Shown here: positions 5,626-6,004 of the stretch, piece after piece
How positions within the stretch are numbered: position 1 is the first letter of the stretch
Layout: every line of letters starts with the position of its first letter
The notes under the pieces: generated by a model
The model's database searches: none
Seen by the model: the letters and a program-made list of their open reading frames with translations, nothing else
What the model was told of the DNA's origin: nothing
Source: Archaeoglobaceae archaeon
GTDB lineage: Archaea; Halobacteriota; Archaeoglobi; Archaeoglobales; Archaeoglobaceae
Direction of reading: 5' to 3'
Length of the DNA stretch: 6,004 nt
Assembly (NCBI GenBank): GCA_027038095.1
Contig: JALVYA010000226.1
Location: 1 to 6,004 of the forward strand
Program-made: the position numbers and the translations under genes

Positions 5626-6004
5626 ATGAGAACAGCCCTCGTATTTCACAGATCGTACCTCGAACACGAGCAAACTCCAACTCATCCGGAAAGAAAGGAG
5701 AGGCTCGCGTATACGTTTGACCAGTTGATGGAAGAAGGGATATTCGACTCGAACGTCGTAAAAATCGTTGAGCCTGAAATGGCTGAGGAGAAAGACGTTC
5801 TTGCCGTTCACAGTCGGGATTATCTGGAATTTCTGAAAAAGGAAAGCAAAACAGGTGGAGTTATAGACTGGGACACAGTAATCCCGGTGGGGCTTTACAA
5901 AGGAGCGATGCTTGCCGCTGGAGGAGCCATCACCGCCGCAAGAGTCGTGGCTGATGGAATGGCTGAGAACGCGTTTGCAATGGTGAGACCTCCCGGTCAC
6001 CACG
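5626..6004 (+). CDS. Histone deacetylase-family (AcuC/acetylpolyamine amidohydrolase-like) deacetylase, N-terminal part
   Basis: The first 126 codons are present and the frame is open at the right edge. Members are zinc hydrolases that remove acetyl groups from protein lysines, acetyl-polyamines or acetoin-related targets. Recognisable family blocks are THPERKER (residues 19-26), AVHSRDYLEFL (about 61-71), and RPPGHH (121-126) at the very end. The last two histidines of that block are the catalytic charge-relay pair. The zinc ligands lie beyond the window, so activity cannot be judged. A full-length protein should run to roughly 340 residues. The ATG directly precedes the conserved TALVFH strand and fits the promoter 36 nt upstream. 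The gene is 59 bp after the PLD-family gene on the same strand. Whether it acts on proteins or polyamines is open; the nearby GNAT gene favours proteins slightly. Confidence 0.93.
   Translation, partial: MRTALVFHRSYLEHEQTPTHPERKERLAYTFDQLMEEGIFDSNVVKIVEPEMAEEKDVLAVHSRDYLEFLKKESKTGGVIDWDTVIPVGLYKGAMLAAGGAITAARVVADGMAENAFAMVRPPGHH

Overview
The window looks like chromosomal DNA from a hyperthermophilic euryarchaeon, most likely a member of the Archaeoglobales (Archaeoglobus, Ferroglobus, Geoglobus). This is an inference from four things: an archaeal-type bifunctional fructose-1,6-bisphosphate aldolase/phosphatase, a single-domain KaiC-like ATPase, AGA/AGG-dominated arginine codons with moderate GC, and BRE/TATA promoters placed so close to start codons that transcripts should be leaderless. 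No rRNA, tRNA, CRISPR array, insertion sequence or phage gene was seen.

Layout from left to right. (1) The 3' part of a membrane zinc metalloprotease of the site-2 protease (M50) family runs rightward off the left edge. (2) It converges on a leftward pair: a periplasmic-binding-protein-fold protein with no visible signal peptide, preceded by a KaiC-like ATPase gene. (3) A divergent intergenic region of about 160 bp separates the KaiC gene from a rightward series of four genes: the FBP aldolase/phosphatase, a GNAT N-acetyltransferase, an exported phospholipase-D-superfamily protein with a lamin-tail-like N-terminal domain, and the first 126 codons of a histone-deacetylase-family deacetylase cut by the right edge.

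The rightward genes are spaced by 148, 95 and 59 bp. Each has its own promoter-like element, so they look like separate transcription units rather than one operon. The FBP enzyme is the gluconeogenic core step. The acetyltransferase and the deacetylase could form a reversible lysine-acetylation pair, by analogy with bacterial AcuA/AcuC, but that link is only suggested by proximity. The KaiC ATPase and the apparently cytosolic binding protein may also be functional neighbours; the sequence does not prove it.

The most notable non-coding signals are a CAAAA/CGAAA BRE-plus-TATA element 36 to 38 nt upstream of the chosen start codon of five genes, and a perfect 9-bp inverted repeat directly upstream of the acetyltransferase promoter. 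No clearly new multi-gene system was found. The most unusual protein is the anchored PLD-family protein with one degenerate HKD motif.
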